This document shows, piece after piece, positions 7,417 to 16,632 of a DNA stretch of 64,000 bases. Positions within the stretch are counted from its first letter, which is position 1, and the number at the start of each line of letters is the position of its first letter. The position numbers and the translations under genes were made by a program. The notes beneath the pieces are model-generated. The model saw only the letters and a program-made list of their open reading frames with translations. It was not told the DNA's origin and did not search any database. Source of the stretch: JBBQVS01 sp038211295 (GTDB lineage: Bacteria > Chloroflexota > Ktedonobacteria > Ktedonobacterales > Ktedonobacteraceae); NCBI GenBank assembly GCA_038211295.1, contig JBBQVS010000007.1:1-64000 (forward strand). Direction: 5' to 3'.

Positions 7417-10400
7417 CTATTCCCAGACACTTGTTCCCGCAAGCCATTCCAGAAGAGACTCGGACATGTGCGACGCGCCCGCCTGTTTTTGCGAACAACG
7501 GGGCAGACTACTGAGTATCGTTGGGCCATACTCTTTTGAGATGACGCGCCGATCAAATAATACAATTGCGTTGCGCCGCGTATCATTCCACGCCAGTTTA
7601 TTCAACGTGCGCCGTATTCGCAGGGCAGCTACTGGCACGGTTAGCTGGTGTAGTTGGTCTGAATAATGTTCGGCACGGGCCGCGATTGGTGGATCATTGA
7701 GCACAGGCAAGGGCAAGCGCGCCACAACGACACACACGGGCGAATGCTGAATGTCTTCCATGTTCTCCCAGAAGCTGCTTGTTGCCAGCAGAATAGTACG
7801 CTCTTGCTCCTGAAACATCTGCCATAATGAGCGTGGCGAGCCGTCCATCCCCTGTCCCAACACAAGAATGCCACGCGCCTCAAGAACGGATTTTATCGCA
7901 GAATAGGAGCTTCGCAACGCGGCATGTGAGGTAAAGAGTACAACCATCTGCCCTTTGAGTGTGGTCGCAATCTGTATGAGCGACTCCTCAAGGTGACGCT
8001 GGTATTGCGGTTGATTTGGCTCTGGCACATCGTCCGGCATATATAATAAGGTTTGCTCATGATGCTCTGTCGCCACGGAGAACGCGGGACAAGCCTCGTT
8101 TTCCAGGCCGAACCGTCCACGATAATATGCGAACGAGCTATCAACCGAAAGTGAGGAACCGACAAAAACCGTGCTAGACTGTTCGCGCAGCAGTAGGCGA
8201 CGCAGGAACGCCGACGTTTGGACAAGTTGTGAATATAAGACGGGTATTCCTTCGTCATGTTGGCGTGACGAGAAGAAGGGAGTCGGCGGCATACGCAACC
8301 AGTAAACGGTATCGCCCTCATTAAGCGTCATTGCTTGCTGCCCTAGCTTTTTCTGGGCGAGTAACTGTTGCGCGACTGCGGTCAGCTCTGACGCGACGGA
8401 ACTGTCTTCGCCGCTGCCAACGTCGAGACGGTGACGGCTACGCTGCGTGGTGAGAATGGTTTTTTCGGCCTCATGTACAAGCTCAATCACGGCCTGCAAC
8501 CGCGTCGCAGTCTGTTGCCACGCACGCTCGACCTCGATCCAGTTGCCAAGTTCCCGCGTTTGGCCCGTCAGTCGCAGGGGCAGGTCGGTGCGCTCACTGG
8601 CACGTGGGCCGCTCTGGGAACGGTTCGATGCGTCACCCTTCCCTTTCTCGCCTTTGTCACGCCCACCGCCTCCACCACCGCTGTTCGCGCTCTGCTGAAT
8701 AAACTCTTCCAGCAGACGCTGGTAGGCGACGAAGAGCTTATCAACAGAGGTACGAGCCTGACGGAGAGCTTGAAACCAGGTGAGCATTCGTGTGTCAAGT
8801 TCCGCTTTAGGAATTGTTTGTGTCGTCGAGAGTCCGCCGGGGCCACGCTCATGCAGCGACGGCGCGGCAAGCGCGAGCAGACCCTGATAGCGGTTATCAG
8901 GCAACTCCGCGCCAATCGTATTGAGGAGTCCAAGCAGATGTGTACGATCAAGTTCCGCGCTACTCCAACGCGCGTTTTCTTCTTCCAAAATATCCGCGTC
9001 AAGGATGAGACGATAGTCAATGGCGGTAAGCAGAGAACGCGGGCCAGAAAGGTCGTCAAAGAGGCCCGTGTGGGTGGTCACGACGATTTGCGCGGCCTCG
9101 ACGCGTTCTTCAGCGCGGCTCACAAAGCAGTAGCCACGCTTACGATACGCACAACGCTCGTAGATGGTGCCTGCTCGCTTGTCGGCGGCGGGGATACGCT
9201 CGACGCCGGACGAGATGCGCTCCCAGGCGGAGTTTTCTTGTTGCAGCAGGGTTAGCTCGCCGCGTTCACCTGTCAGGGTTTGCTGCGCCCACAGGCCGAC
9301 TTTCGCAAGCCCACGCGCCTGCTCGGTAGAAAGTTCGCCACTGGTGCGACGAAGCGCGGCCCCAAACAGGCGATGCGGACAGAGGTAGCCGCCACTTTCT
9401 GCCCAGTACGCCACAGGAAATGTATGGGCGATGCGTTTCTGAAGCCGTGGGAGGGTAGTTTCAAGTAAACGCCGTGCGCTTTGTTGATTGCCACACGCGA
9501 TAACGAGCCGTTTGGGTGGCTCGCCCACGTTGGCAGGCTCGGCGAGCCACTCTAGCGCGGGTAAGAGCGCGGGCGTATACTCGGTGCCACCAACCGTCAC
9601 CTCTACCAGCAAGGGCGTGCGTTGCTCGAAGGCATCGCGCACAGCAGCGCGGGCAGTCTGATACCCTCTAGGTTCTGCTACTTGCGGCTCCTGTGACGCA
9701 GCGTCCTCAGGCGACGCGACCTCTGGCATAATGGAAGTTGTTGGCGGGGTGGCCCCATCGGAAGTATGAGCGATGGCGTACAGCAAGACGCGCGGGTCTA
9801 CGCCTAGCTGAGTAGCGAAACGGTCTCCAAGACTACCACGTACCGCCTGCGTACCTTCTTGTTCTTGACGGGTACGTAACTCCTGACGAAAAAAGTTCAA
9901 GAGGGGCCAGCTACGTGGGGCGTCGAGGTTCGCCATATCTTTGAGCAGGGTCAGGTCAATGGTTTGGAGACGCTGATGCAGAGCTAGGAAAACATCTTTC
10001 GCCAGCACAGTGTCAACCATAGCGCGATGCCGACCAGGGGGTACGGAGAGGCCGAGAGCTTCCGCGACCTGCCCCAGCGTATAGCTTTTGAGTGAGGGGA
10101 GCAGCACGCTCGCCAGCTCGAAGGTATCGACCAGTGGGTTCGCGTGCGCGAGGCCGCGCTTCTGCAAAAAGCCAGCGTCAAAAGGGATGCTGTGACCAAC
10201 GATGGGCAAGTCGCCGAGGAAGCGTTGCAAACGTGGCGCAACTGCGTCGAAGGTGGGCGCACCCGTCAGCAAAGACGGCGTGATATTTGTGAGCCGTTGC
10301 ACACGGTAGGGAACGGAGCGACCAGGCGCGACAAAGGTCTCAAAGGTCTCGATCACGTCGTCGCCCTGAAATTTTATCGCGGCAACTTCAAGGATGCTAT

Positions 10401-10467
10401 CTTGATCGACGTGTAGACCTGTTGTTTCCAGGTCGAGGGCTACGCGAATGGGTGGCTTTTTCGCCAT
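7417..10467 (-). CDS. DinG-like protein: intact DEDDh exonuclease fused to degenerate XPD-type helicase
   Basis: 1016 residues. Residues 1-165 form a DnaQ-type 3'-5' exonuclease with all catalytic residues (Asp12, Glu14, Asp97, His147, Asp152). The rest aligns by order of features with DinG/XPD helicases, but the motor motifs are altered. The Walker A position (about 286-300) reads EVTVGGTEYT without a GKT. The DEAH box is replaced by LILDADIL (about 487-494). The QxxGRxIR motif VI is replaced by RIRRTLNKLAW. Three of the iron-sulfur cysteines remain (about 363, 439, 447). A Gly-rich linker lies near residues 625-640. AAGGAACAGTT precedes the ATG. Exonuclease activity is likely; ATP-driven unwinding is unlikely. 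Possibly a repair or end-processing nuclease. Confidence 0.88.
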   Translation of the reverse strand: MAKKPPIRVALDLETTGLHVDQDSILEVAAIKFQGDDVIETFETFVAPGRSVPYRVQRLTNITPSLLTGAPTFDAVAPRLQRFLGDLPIVGHSIPFDAGFLQKRGLAHANPLVDTFELASVLLPSLKSYTLGQVAEALGLSVPPGRHRAMVDTVLAKDVFLALHQRLQTIDLTLLKDMANLDAPRSWPLLNFFRQELRTRQEQEGTQAVRGSLGDRFATQLGVDPRVLLYAIAHTSDGATPPTTSIMPEVASPEDAASQEPQVAEPRGYQTARAAVRDAFEQRTPLLVEVTVGGTEYTPALLPALEWLAEPANVGEPPKRLVIACGNQQSARRLLETTLPRLQKRIAHTFPVAYWAESGGYLCPHRLFGAALRRTSGELSTEQARGLAKVGLWAQQTLTGERGELTLLQQENSAWERISSGVERIPAADKRAGTIYERCAYRKRGYCFVSRAEERVEAAQIVVTTHTGLFDDLSGPRSLLTAIDYRLILDADILEEENARWSSAELDRTHLLGLLNTIGAELPDNRYQGLLALAAPSLHERGPGGLSTTQTIPKAELDTRMLTWFQALRQARTSVDKLFVAYQRLLEEFIQQSANSGGGGGGRDKGEKGKGDASNRSQSGPRASERTDLPLRLTGQTRELGNWIEVERAWQQTATRLQAVIELVHEAEKTILTTQRSRHRLDVGSGEDSSVASELTAVAQQLLAQKKLGQQAMTLNEGDTVYWLRMPPTPFFSSRQHDEGIPVLYSQLVQTSAFLRRLLLREQSSTVFVGSSLSVDSSFAYYRGRFGLENEACPAFSVATEHHEQTLLYMPDDVPEPNQPQYQRHLEESLIQIATTLKGQMVVLFTSHAALRSSYSAIKSVLEARGILVLGQGMDGSPRSLWQMFQEQERTILLATSSFWENMEDIQHSPVCVVVARLPLPVLNDPPIAARAEHYSDQLHQLTVPVAALRIRRTLNKLAWNDTRRNAIVLFDRRVISKEYGPTILSSLPRCSQKQAGASHMSESLLEWLAGTSVWE

Positions 10468-10515
10468 AACTGTTCCTTACATCTCGCTGAACGACTCCAA
10501 TAAATAAGACACAGG

Positions 10516-11124
10516 TTATTCTTGCGGGGATACAGGCCAGGCTTCAAGGAGCGTGCGTGCGTGTGCGGCGGCGCGTCCGCGATGACTAATGCGGTGCTTG
10601 ACCGCTGACGGCAATTCTGCGGTTGTCTTGCCAAACTCCGGTACAAGGAACAGTGGGTCATAGCCAAAGCCGTGTGTGCCGCGTGGGGCATCCGCGATAA
10701 AGCCTTCAATTGTGCCATCGACACTTTGACAGTAGCCGGACGGTTCCGCGATGCTGATGACGCAACGGAAACGCGCGGTACGTTGTGCAAGCGGCATGTT
10801 ACGCAGACGTTCCAGAATATACTGGAAGCGTTCTTCATATGAGGCGTCGGGCCTAAGAAAGCGGGCCGAGTAGACGCCGGGGACACCGCCTAGCGCGTCA
10901 ATTTCGATACCAGAGTCATCGGCAAGTGCAAGCAGTTTGGAAGCACGCGCATACGCCAGGGCTTTGAGTTCCGCGTTCTGGCGAAACGTGGTTCCCGTTT
11001 CTTCGACATCCATGTCCAGGGCAATGTCTGAAAGAGAGAGGAGGTGGAAGGGCAAATCAGCAAAGATGGCGCGGTACTCCTCGATCTTGTGAGGATTGGT
11101 CGTTGCCAACAAAAGGGAACGCAT
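10516..11124 (-). CDS. rdgB: XTP/dITP diphosphatase (RdgB/HAM1 family)
   Basis: 202 residues. House-cleaning pyrophosphatase that hydrolyses dITP, XTP and ITP to monophosphates and keeps deaminated purines out of DNA and RNA. Signatures: LLATTNPHKIEEY at the N-terminus, EETGTTFRQNAELKA, LADDSGIEIDALGG, GVYSARF, GTHGFGYDPLFLVP and the C-terminal KHRISHRGRA. The open frame begins at 11160, but the ATG at 11124 gives the family N-terminus and has GGAGA about 9 nt upstream. It ends about 50 nt before the DinG-like gene start on the same strand and may be cotranscribed with it. Confidence 0.95.
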   Translation of the reverse strand: MRSLLLATTNPHKIEEYRAIFADLPFHLLSLSDIALDMDVEETGTTFRQNAELKALAYARASKLLALADDSGIEIDALGGVPGVYSARFLRPDASYEERFQYILERLRNMPLAQRTARFRCVISIAEPSGYCQSVDGTIEGFIADAPRGTHGFGYDPLFLVPEFGKTTAELPSAVKHRISHRGRAAAHARTLLEAWPVSPQE

Positions 11125-11280
11125 GTAAGTAAGTCTCCAAACTAGGCCGAGGGCGAACATTTAGGAGTATCTTACCATAATCCGCCACACATTGTCGAGA
11201 TTGGCAATTCATCCGCTCGCCGGAACGGGAACTGTCATCACAGGGGTAAGAAAAGAGAAGAAAGGATGTGAGAGAAATAC

Positions 11281-11310
11281 TTGACAAACCAGGAACACAG
11301 GGGGTATAAT
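11281..11310 (+). promoter_or_regulatory. Promoter of tRNA-Thr
   Basis: TTGACA (11281-11286), 18 nt spacer, TATAAT (11305-11310): both hexamers are perfect sigma-70 consensus. The tRNA begins 24 nt after the -10 box. Confidence 0.9.
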
Positions 11311-11333
11311 CTCCGTGTTCACCAAAGTGATAA

Positions 11334-11405
11334 GCCGGTGTAGCTCAGTGGTAGAGCAGCATATTCGTAATATGCGGGCCGCGGGTTCGATTCCCATCAC
11401 CGGCT
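11334..11405 (+). tRNA. tRNA-Thr(CGU)
   Basis: Cloverleaf: acceptor GCCGGTG/CACCGGC, D stem GCTC/GAGC, anticodon stem GCATA/TATGC around loop TTCGTAA (anticodon CGT), T arm with loop TTCGATT and discriminator T. CCA is not encoded. The T stem GCGGG/CCCAT carries one C-A mismatch and one G-T pair, a small oddity. The gene is solitary, with its own promoter and terminator. Confidence 0.95.
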
Positions 11406-11413
11406 TTTACAGA

Positions 11414-11454
11414 AGAGACCTCAAGCTAAAAAGCTCGAAGTCTCTTTTTTTTAT
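11414..11454 (+). terminator. Rho-independent terminator of tRNA-Thr
   Basis: An imperfect hairpin, AGAGAC...AAGCT / AGCTC...GTCTCT with loop AAAA, is followed by TTTTTTTTATTTTT. Confidence 0.88.
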
Positions 11455-11586
11455 TTTTAGGATGGTAACATCTCTGACCAGCTATCGGTTTTGTGTTTTT
11501 CGCGCCAGTGCCGCTTTGCATGGCAGTTCGCGCAATCAACATCGTATTTTTCTATAGTCAATCGGCCTATCGTCTTCGGACGAGGG

Positions 11587-11617
11587 ACAAGCCCATCGCT
11601 CTTAGCGATGGGCTTGT
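11587..11617. terminator. Inverted repeat after the receiver gene
   Basis: Near-perfect palindrome ACAAGCCCATCGCT / AGCGATGGGCTTGT with a 3-nt loop, directly after the stop of the minus-strand receiver gene. There is no clear T-tract on either side, so it may act as a 3' stability hairpin or weak terminator. Confidence 0.55.
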
Positions 11618-11621
11618 TGAC

Positions 11622-12002
11622 CTACCTCTGCAATAGGCCCTCTATGGTGTCGAGGACTTGTAGAATATCGAAGGGTTTGCCGAGGTGGGCGTTGCAACCA
11701 ACAGCCCTGGCACGTTCCTCGTCAGCTTTGGTGACATAGGCGGTGACGGCGATGATGGGCGTGTGCTGGAAATCAGGTATACGACGTAGTTGCGTTACCG
11801 CTTCCCAGCCACTTATGCCGGGCAGGGACATATCCATCAGAATAAGGTGTGGATGGTGCGCGACGGCTTGCGAGACCGCCTGATTGCCATCCTCCGCGAA
11901 GAACAGAGTATACCCCTCGTCCTCAAGAACCTGTCCCAGCAGGGTACGCATATCCTCACTATCATCGACAATCAGGATTTTATGTGTATGAGTGCTTTGC
12001 AC
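11622..12002 (-). CDS. Single-domain response regulator (CheY-like receiver)
   Basis: 126 residues, a stand-alone receiver. Acidic pocket VDDSED, phospho-acceptor Asp57 in LMDMSLPG, conserved Thr in AVTAY and Lys109 in GKPF are all present. Start is GTG at 12002. An AAGGAG Shine-Dalgarno sequence lies inside the last codons of the hybrid kinase, whose stop is only 3 nt away, so the two are translationally coupled. Most likely it receives phosphate from that kinase, whose own second receiver is truncated. No output domain: it would act by protein-protein contact or as a phosphate shuttle. Confidence 0.93.
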   Translation of the reverse strand: MQSTHTHKILIVDDSEDMRTLLGQVLEDEGYTLFFAEDGNQAVSQAVAHHPHLILMDMSLPGISGWEAVTQLRRIPDFQHTPIIAVTAYVTKADEERARAVGCNAHLGKPFDILQVLDTIEGLLQR

Positions 12003-12005
12003 GTT

Positions 12006-14897
12006 CTATAGCTCCTTCGCGGCATCGGGAATGACGCGCAATACGATTACATCTGGCTTAGAGGTTTGCACAATACGCAGCATTTCTTGCTCGTTCGACG
12101 CCGTTTTTACAGCCAGGCCCGCCTCGGACAGCACGCGCTGCAACATTGGTTGGGCCGCACTATTGGTATTGAGTACGAGAAACTGCGGTTGAGAAGAGGC
12201 ATCGTTTGCGCTATCGCCCGGCATCGCGTTGATGCTGGACACAGTGACGGGTGAGAGCGATTTATGCACAGCGACGTGGCGCAGGGTATTGAGCAGTGTG
12301 TCGCGTTCGACGGGTTTCACAAGGTACTCGTCGGCACCCAGGACGTGCGCGGCAGAGCGGTCTTCCAGCACAGTGAGCATAATGACTGGCACCGTCGCGG
12401 TTGCTGGATTAGAGCGCAGTTCATGCAGGATTTGCCAGCCGTTCACCTCTGGCATCATCACATCAAGTGTGACGGCTATCGGGTGCAGTTTCTGCACTAG
12501 CTCTACGGCTTTAGAGGAGTCGTTCACGCCGACGACTCTATAAGGTGAGTTTTCGAGCGCGTTGTTGATAAGGCTAAGCACGTCCGGGTTGTCGTCAATC
12601 GCGAGTACCAGATGCTGGTCGTGTTCGCTCCCTTCTCCAACCGTCTCGATAAGATTGGTGGTTGGCGTCTTGCCCTGAATGACTAACGCACCACTATTGA
12701 GTCGGGAGTCCTGTTGCTCGACACGTAGAGCGCGGGTGCGGGTGGGTAAGTAGACCGTAAAAGTGCTGCCTTGATCGGGGACGCTGTGAAGTTCTAGCTT
12801 ACCGCCAAGCAGTGTTGTCAGTTGGCGAACAATGGAAAGTCCCAGGCCGGTGCCACCATACTTACGCGTGTTGCTGCCATCAACCTGATAGAACGCCTCG
12901 AAAATGCGCTCCTGCATCGGTTGCGAGATACCAATGCCGGTATCCTGTACGGCAATTGCAAGCTGCTCAACATCGCTATTTTCGGTGCGTTCAGAGGTTG
13001 TATCGGTGGCAGGGAGCGGCGCGACAAGAGTAGCAGTTACTGTAACAGAGCCTTTTTCGGTAAATTTGAGAGCATTCGAGACAAGATTTAGCAGAATTTG
13101 GCGTAACTTAATCGGATCGGTTTCGAGCGTGGAGACATCATCCGCGACGTACCAGCGCAAGTCAATTTTTTGCTCCACTGCAATCGAGCGAGTTTCCTCT
13201 ACAACTGCCGAAAGCAATTCGGGCAAATTTACTTCGGCGTTATTGACATCCATACGGCCCGCTTCAACTTTCGCGAGATCAAGTACATCGTTGATAAGCG
13301 CGAGCAAGTGCTGACCATTCTTGAGGATGCGCTGAATGTTGTTTTTCTGACGCTGATTGAAGTTTCCGTTATCGTTGTTTCGCAGAAGAATTTGACTGAA
13401 GCCAAGAATGGAGGTGAGCGGTGTCCGCAACTCGTGTGACATAGTTGAGAGAAACTGACTTCGGGCTTTATTGGCATCCTCAAGAGCCGAGTTTAGCACT
13501 GTCAGATCGTCGCGTTGCCGACGCAGGGCAATATTGGCGGATTCTTGTTCGTAACTGCGCTTCTCTAGTTCTTCGGCTTGCTCCTGAATGTGGCGGTACG
13601 CCTGTGTGTTACTCAAAGCGGCGGTAAGGTTGCTTGCCACAACGTCGAGTACGTTCCGCGCGTTCTCGTTCATGGCGTAGACCGAGCCGACGACCAGAAC
13701 GCCCAGCAAGTCTTTGCCGTCTGCGAGGGGCAGATGATACAGGCTGGTGGGCAGAACGCTTCCGAGCGTTGTTTTGATGCTAAATGGTTCTTTGCCACCA
13801 CCACCATGTGCGGAAAGATAGAGCGGTTTACGGCTACGCGCAACTTGCCCAACCAGCCCCTCGTCTAAATGAAAATCACGCTGTATGTGCTGGTTATCTA
13901 CTCCCTGAGAAGCAAATAGTGTCAAATTACGCGTTGGATGGTCATAGAGATATAACGCGCCGAGTTGCAGACTAAGCAAAGAAAGGACTGTCTCTACAAA
14001 TTCTTTCGCGAGTGACTCCAGGTCTAAGCTGCGAGTGAGCAGCGAGTTGAGTTGCTGCACACTCTCCATGATATCGCGTTCTTGTAGTGCGCTTTGCTGT
14101 TCTTGCAGCTTGATAGCCATTGAATTAAACGTGCGTCCCAGTTGGCCCAGCTCCGTATAAGAAAGATCGGGAACACGGGCCGCGAGATTGCCGGAGCCAA
14201 GGAGCGAGGTTGTGTTCTGTAGTGTGTCAAGTTGCACGCGCAATGTAGTAGTAAAGCGATTGAACACAACAAGCATTAGAACAAACGCAACAGTTAGTAA
14301 GGTAATAGCGGAGAGAATAACGATACTATTAAGTGCATTGACCTGCGTCTGCAAATTCGTGGTATCGGTGTCTACCACCTTCTGTAGTTGTGTCATAGAC
14401 GCACGAAAGGCGTCGAATAAGGCTTTGCCTTGTGTACTTGTTTGCTCTGAACGAGCCGTTGTCAGGTCTCCGGCTTCCATATTCCTTACCTGAATGAGAG
14501 CGTAGTTGTACCAGTCGGATGCACGGTTATTCGTGGTGGCAATCAGGGGTTGCGTATTGGAGAACGAGTCGTTATTTGTTGCATTTTGTAGTTGTTGAAA
14601 ATAGTTTAGGTACTGCGGTCTGCCACTGTTAAAGGGGTCAAGAAAAGTCGTGTTGTTCGTGCTGATATAACCGCGAAGTCCTGTCTCCTGGTCAACCATT
14701 GAGCTGAGCATCCCGTCCAGATTGGCTTTGATAGAAACCTTCTGGTCGCCAAGATCATGCTGGCGACCAGACGCATAGATGCTCGCGCCGACGCCGAAAA
14801 CAAGCCCAAACACGAGTAGGAGAATGGGGAAAAAGAGGCCATTGCGTAGTCCGCTTACCAGACTACGGGGTGAGCGTATTATAGTAGTTGATTGCAT
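12006..14897 (-). CDS. CHASE3-HAMP-GAF hybrid sensor histidine kinase
   Basis: 963 residues from the ATG at 14897, chosen because GAGAGGAA precedes it; an earlier ATG at 14948 has no such signal. Order: TM1 (about 20-42), extracellular CHASE3 domain, TM2 (about 193-214), HAMP, GAF (about 290-430), coiled coil, HisKA with SHELRTPL (His about 488), HATPase (N box LVSNALKF, GGTGLGLSIVRQL) and a full receiver with Asp in LDVMMPEVNGW. After it comes a second, receiver-like segment of about 60 residues (VLNTNSAAQPML ... VIVLRVIPDAAKEL). It lacks the acidic pair and the phospho-Asp and stops after the third strand. CHASE3 senses an unknown extracellular signal. Confidence 0.92.
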   Translation of the reverse strand: MQSTTIIRSPRSLVSGLRNGLFFPILLLVFGLVFGVGASIYASGRQHDLGDQKVSIKANLDGMLSSMVDQETGLRGYISTNNTTFLDPFNSGRPQYLNYFQQLQNATNNDSFSNTQPLIATTNNRASDWYNYALIQVRNMEAGDLTTARSEQTSTQGKALFDAFRASMTQLQKVVDTDTTNLQTQVNALNSIVILSAITLLTVAFVLMLVVFNRFTTTLRVQLDTLQNTTSLLGSGNLAARVPDLSYTELGQLGRTFNSMAIKLQEQQSALQERDIMESVQQLNSLLTRSLDLESLAKEFVETVLSLLSLQLGALYLYDHPTRNLTLFASQGVDNQHIQRDFHLDEGLVGQVARSRKPLYLSAHGGGGKEPFSIKTTLGSVLPTSLYHLPLADGKDLLGVLVVGSVYAMNENARNVLDVVASNLTAALSNTQAYRHIQEQAEELEKRSYEQESANIALRRQRDDLTVLNSALEDANKARSQFLSTMSHELRTPLTSILGFSQILLRNNDNGNFNQRQKNNIQRILKNGQHLLALINDVLDLAKVEAGRMDVNNAEVNLPELLSAVVEETRSIAVEQKIDLRWYVADDVSTLETDPIKLRQILLNLVSNALKFTEKGSVTVTATLVAPLPATDTTSERTENSDVEQLAIAVQDTGIGISQPMQERIFEAFYQVDGSNTRKYGGTGLGLSIVRQLTTLLGGKLELHSVPDQGSTFTVYLPTRTRALRVEQQDSRLNSGALVIQGKTPTTNLIETVGEGSEHDQHLVLAIDDNPDVLSLINNALENSPYRVVGVNDSSKAVELVQKLHPIAVTLDVMMPEVNGWQILHELRSNPATATVPVIMLTVLEDRSAAHVLGADEYLVKPVERDTLLNTLRHVAVHKSLSPVTVSSINAMPGDSANDASSQPQFLVLNTNSAAQPMLQRVLSEAGLAVKTASNEQEMLRIVQTSKPDVIVLRVIPDAAKEL

Positions 14898-14977
14898 AGA
14901 TTCCTCTCGCCGTATGTGCTCATTGAGAGTATACACATAGGTAGGCATATAGTTACTATTTTACCATCGTTGAGCAA

Positions 14978-15007
14978 TTGACATGAGTTCGCTTTGGCTG
15001 CTATCAT
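14978..15007 (+). promoter_or_regulatory. Promoter of the ATP-grasp / alpha-E / transglutaminase operon
   Basis: TTGACA (14978-14983), 18 nt spacer, TATCAT (15002-15007). Transcription would begin near 15014, about 110 nt before the preferred GTG start at 15127. Confidence 0.65.
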
Positions 15008-15126
15008 AGCTGTAGTAAAACAAACAGCTCCAAAGGAACACGTTTGGCAATGGTGCCTCACACGGGCCTGTGTGGGGTCTTTGTCTATTTGTGTCGTTTT
15101 TCTACAAAAACAACAGGATAAAGCGC

Positions 15127-16611
15127 GTGATACGATCAGATAGGTCCGATACATCGGAGCAGCCCACATTGCCACCACCTTTCTCAAATTACCATCTTGA
15201 TATCGCCTATGATGAGATGTTTCGAGAGGGAGGCATGGCACGTCTCCCGTATCAAGAATTATACCAACGATTGCTTGAATTGTCGATGGATACATTACAT
15301 CAGCGTCAGCAAGCGGCTGATGTGGCGTTCCTGAATCAAGGTATTACATTTACCGTATATGGTGGCGACGAAGGAACTGAGCGTATCTGGCCCTATGACC
15401 TGCTTCCGCGCATTATTACCAGCGGTGAGTGGGAGGTAATTGAACGTGGTTTGACGCAACGCATTACCGCGCTCAATCTGTTTCTCAAAGATATTTACCA
15501 CGAAGGGCGTATTCTCAATGAAGGAATTGTACCACGCGCCCTGGTGTATAGTTGCAAGCACTATCGTCGTGAGATGCAGGGCCTTAACGTTCCCCATGAT
15601 ACGTACATTTCCATTGTTGGCTCCGACCTGATACGGCTGCCCGATGGAGCGTTCGCGGTGCTGGAAGATAACTTGCGTGTGCCAAGCGGGGTTTCTTACA
15701 TGCTCGCTAACCGTCAGGTGATGAAGAATGTCTTTCCCGCGCTCTTTGGTAGCTATGATGTCCGCCCAATTGACCACTATGGGCAGGCTCTACTCAACAC
15801 GCTGGCCTCACTCGCACCACTTATGCGACCTGACCCCACAATTGTACTGCTGACACCGGGAGTCTACAACTCGGCGTATTTCGAGCACACGTTTCTGGCG
15901 CGTCAGATGGGGATTGAGCTGGTGGAGGGACGCGACCTGCTGGTTCACGACAACATTGTGTACATGCGTACTACAGGCGGATTGCGCCGTGTCGATGTGA
16001 TTTATCGCCGTATCGACGATGATTTTCTTGACCCTCTGGCATTTCGTCACGACTCCACGCTCGGTGTCCCCGGTCTGCTCAACGCCTATCGAGCGGGCAA
16101 CGTTTCGCTCGCGAATGCAATAGGAACAGGGATAGCGGACGATAAAGCTCTCTATGCCTACGTACCGGCGATTATCCGTTACTATCTAGGCGAGGAAGCG
16201 ATTTTGCCTAATGTGGAGACGTACCTGCTTACCGATGACTCGCATCTTCACTACACTCTTGAGCATCTGGATGAGCTGGTGGTAAAAGCGGTTGGCGAAT
16301 CGGGCGGTTACGGAATGCTGATCGGGCCGTACAGTACGGCGGTGCAACGCGAAGAGTTTCGCCGCGCCATACTCGCCAATCCGCGCAATTATATCGCACA
16401 ACCAACGCTTGCGCTCTCACGCGCCCCCTGCTTTCTAGATGGGCAGATTGAGCCGCGCCACGTTGACCTGCGCCCGTTTATTCTCAACGGAGACCGCGTA
16501 ACGATTGTGCCGGGTGGTCTTACCCGTGTAGCTCTCAGACGCGGCTCACTCATCGTAAACTCTTCACAAGGCGGTGGAAGCAAAGATACATGGGTTTTGC
16601 AACACGAATAA
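15127..16611 (+). CDS. Circularly permuted ATP-grasp family protein (COG2308)
   Basis: 494 residues. Belongs to the circularly permuted ATP-grasp group (formerly DUF404/DUF407): YDEMF near the N-terminus, VYGGDEGTERIWPYDLLPRII, LFLKDIYHEGRIL, SIVGSDLIRLPDG, VLEDNLRVPSG and LVVKAVGESGGYGMLIG, which carries nucleotide-binding and metal residues. ATP-grasp enzymes join a carboxylate to an amine; here the product is unknown, though family authors have proposed peptide ligation. The frame is open from 15070. The GTG at 15127 (AGGA about 10 nt upstream, just before the conserved region) is my choice, with moderate certainty. First gene of a three-gene operon; the alpha-E gene follows after 21 nt. 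Confidence 0.9.
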   Translation: MIRSDRSDTSEQPTLPPPFSNYHLDIAYDEMFREGGMARLPYQELYQRLLELSMDTLHQRQQAADVAFLNQGITFTVYGGDEGTERIWPYDLLPRIITSGEWEVIERGLTQRITALNLFLKDIYHEGRILNEGIVPRALVYSCKHYRREMQGLNVPHDTYISIVGSDLIRLPDGAFAVLEDNLRVPSGVSYMLANRQVMKNVFPALFGSYDVRPIDHYGQALLNTLASLAPLMRPDPTIVLLTPGVYNSAYFEHTFLARQMGIELVEGRDLLVHDNIVYMRTTGGLRRVDVIYRRIDDDFLDPLAFRHDSTLGVPGLLNAYRAGNVSLANAIGTGIADDKALYAYVPAIIRYYLGEEAILPNVETYLLTDDSHLHYTLEHLDELVVKAVGESGGYGMLIGPYSTAVQREEFRRAILANPRNYIAQPTLALSRAPCFLDGQIEPRHVDLRPFILNGDRVTIVPGGLTRVALRRGSLIVNSSQGGGSKDTWVLQHE

Positions 16612-16632
16612 GATGCGAAAAGGAGGAGTGTT

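Noticed and set aside
8431..9255. 274-codon open frame on the plus strand
   Set aside because: Antisense to the DinG-like gene, no family motifs, composition of a shadow frame.
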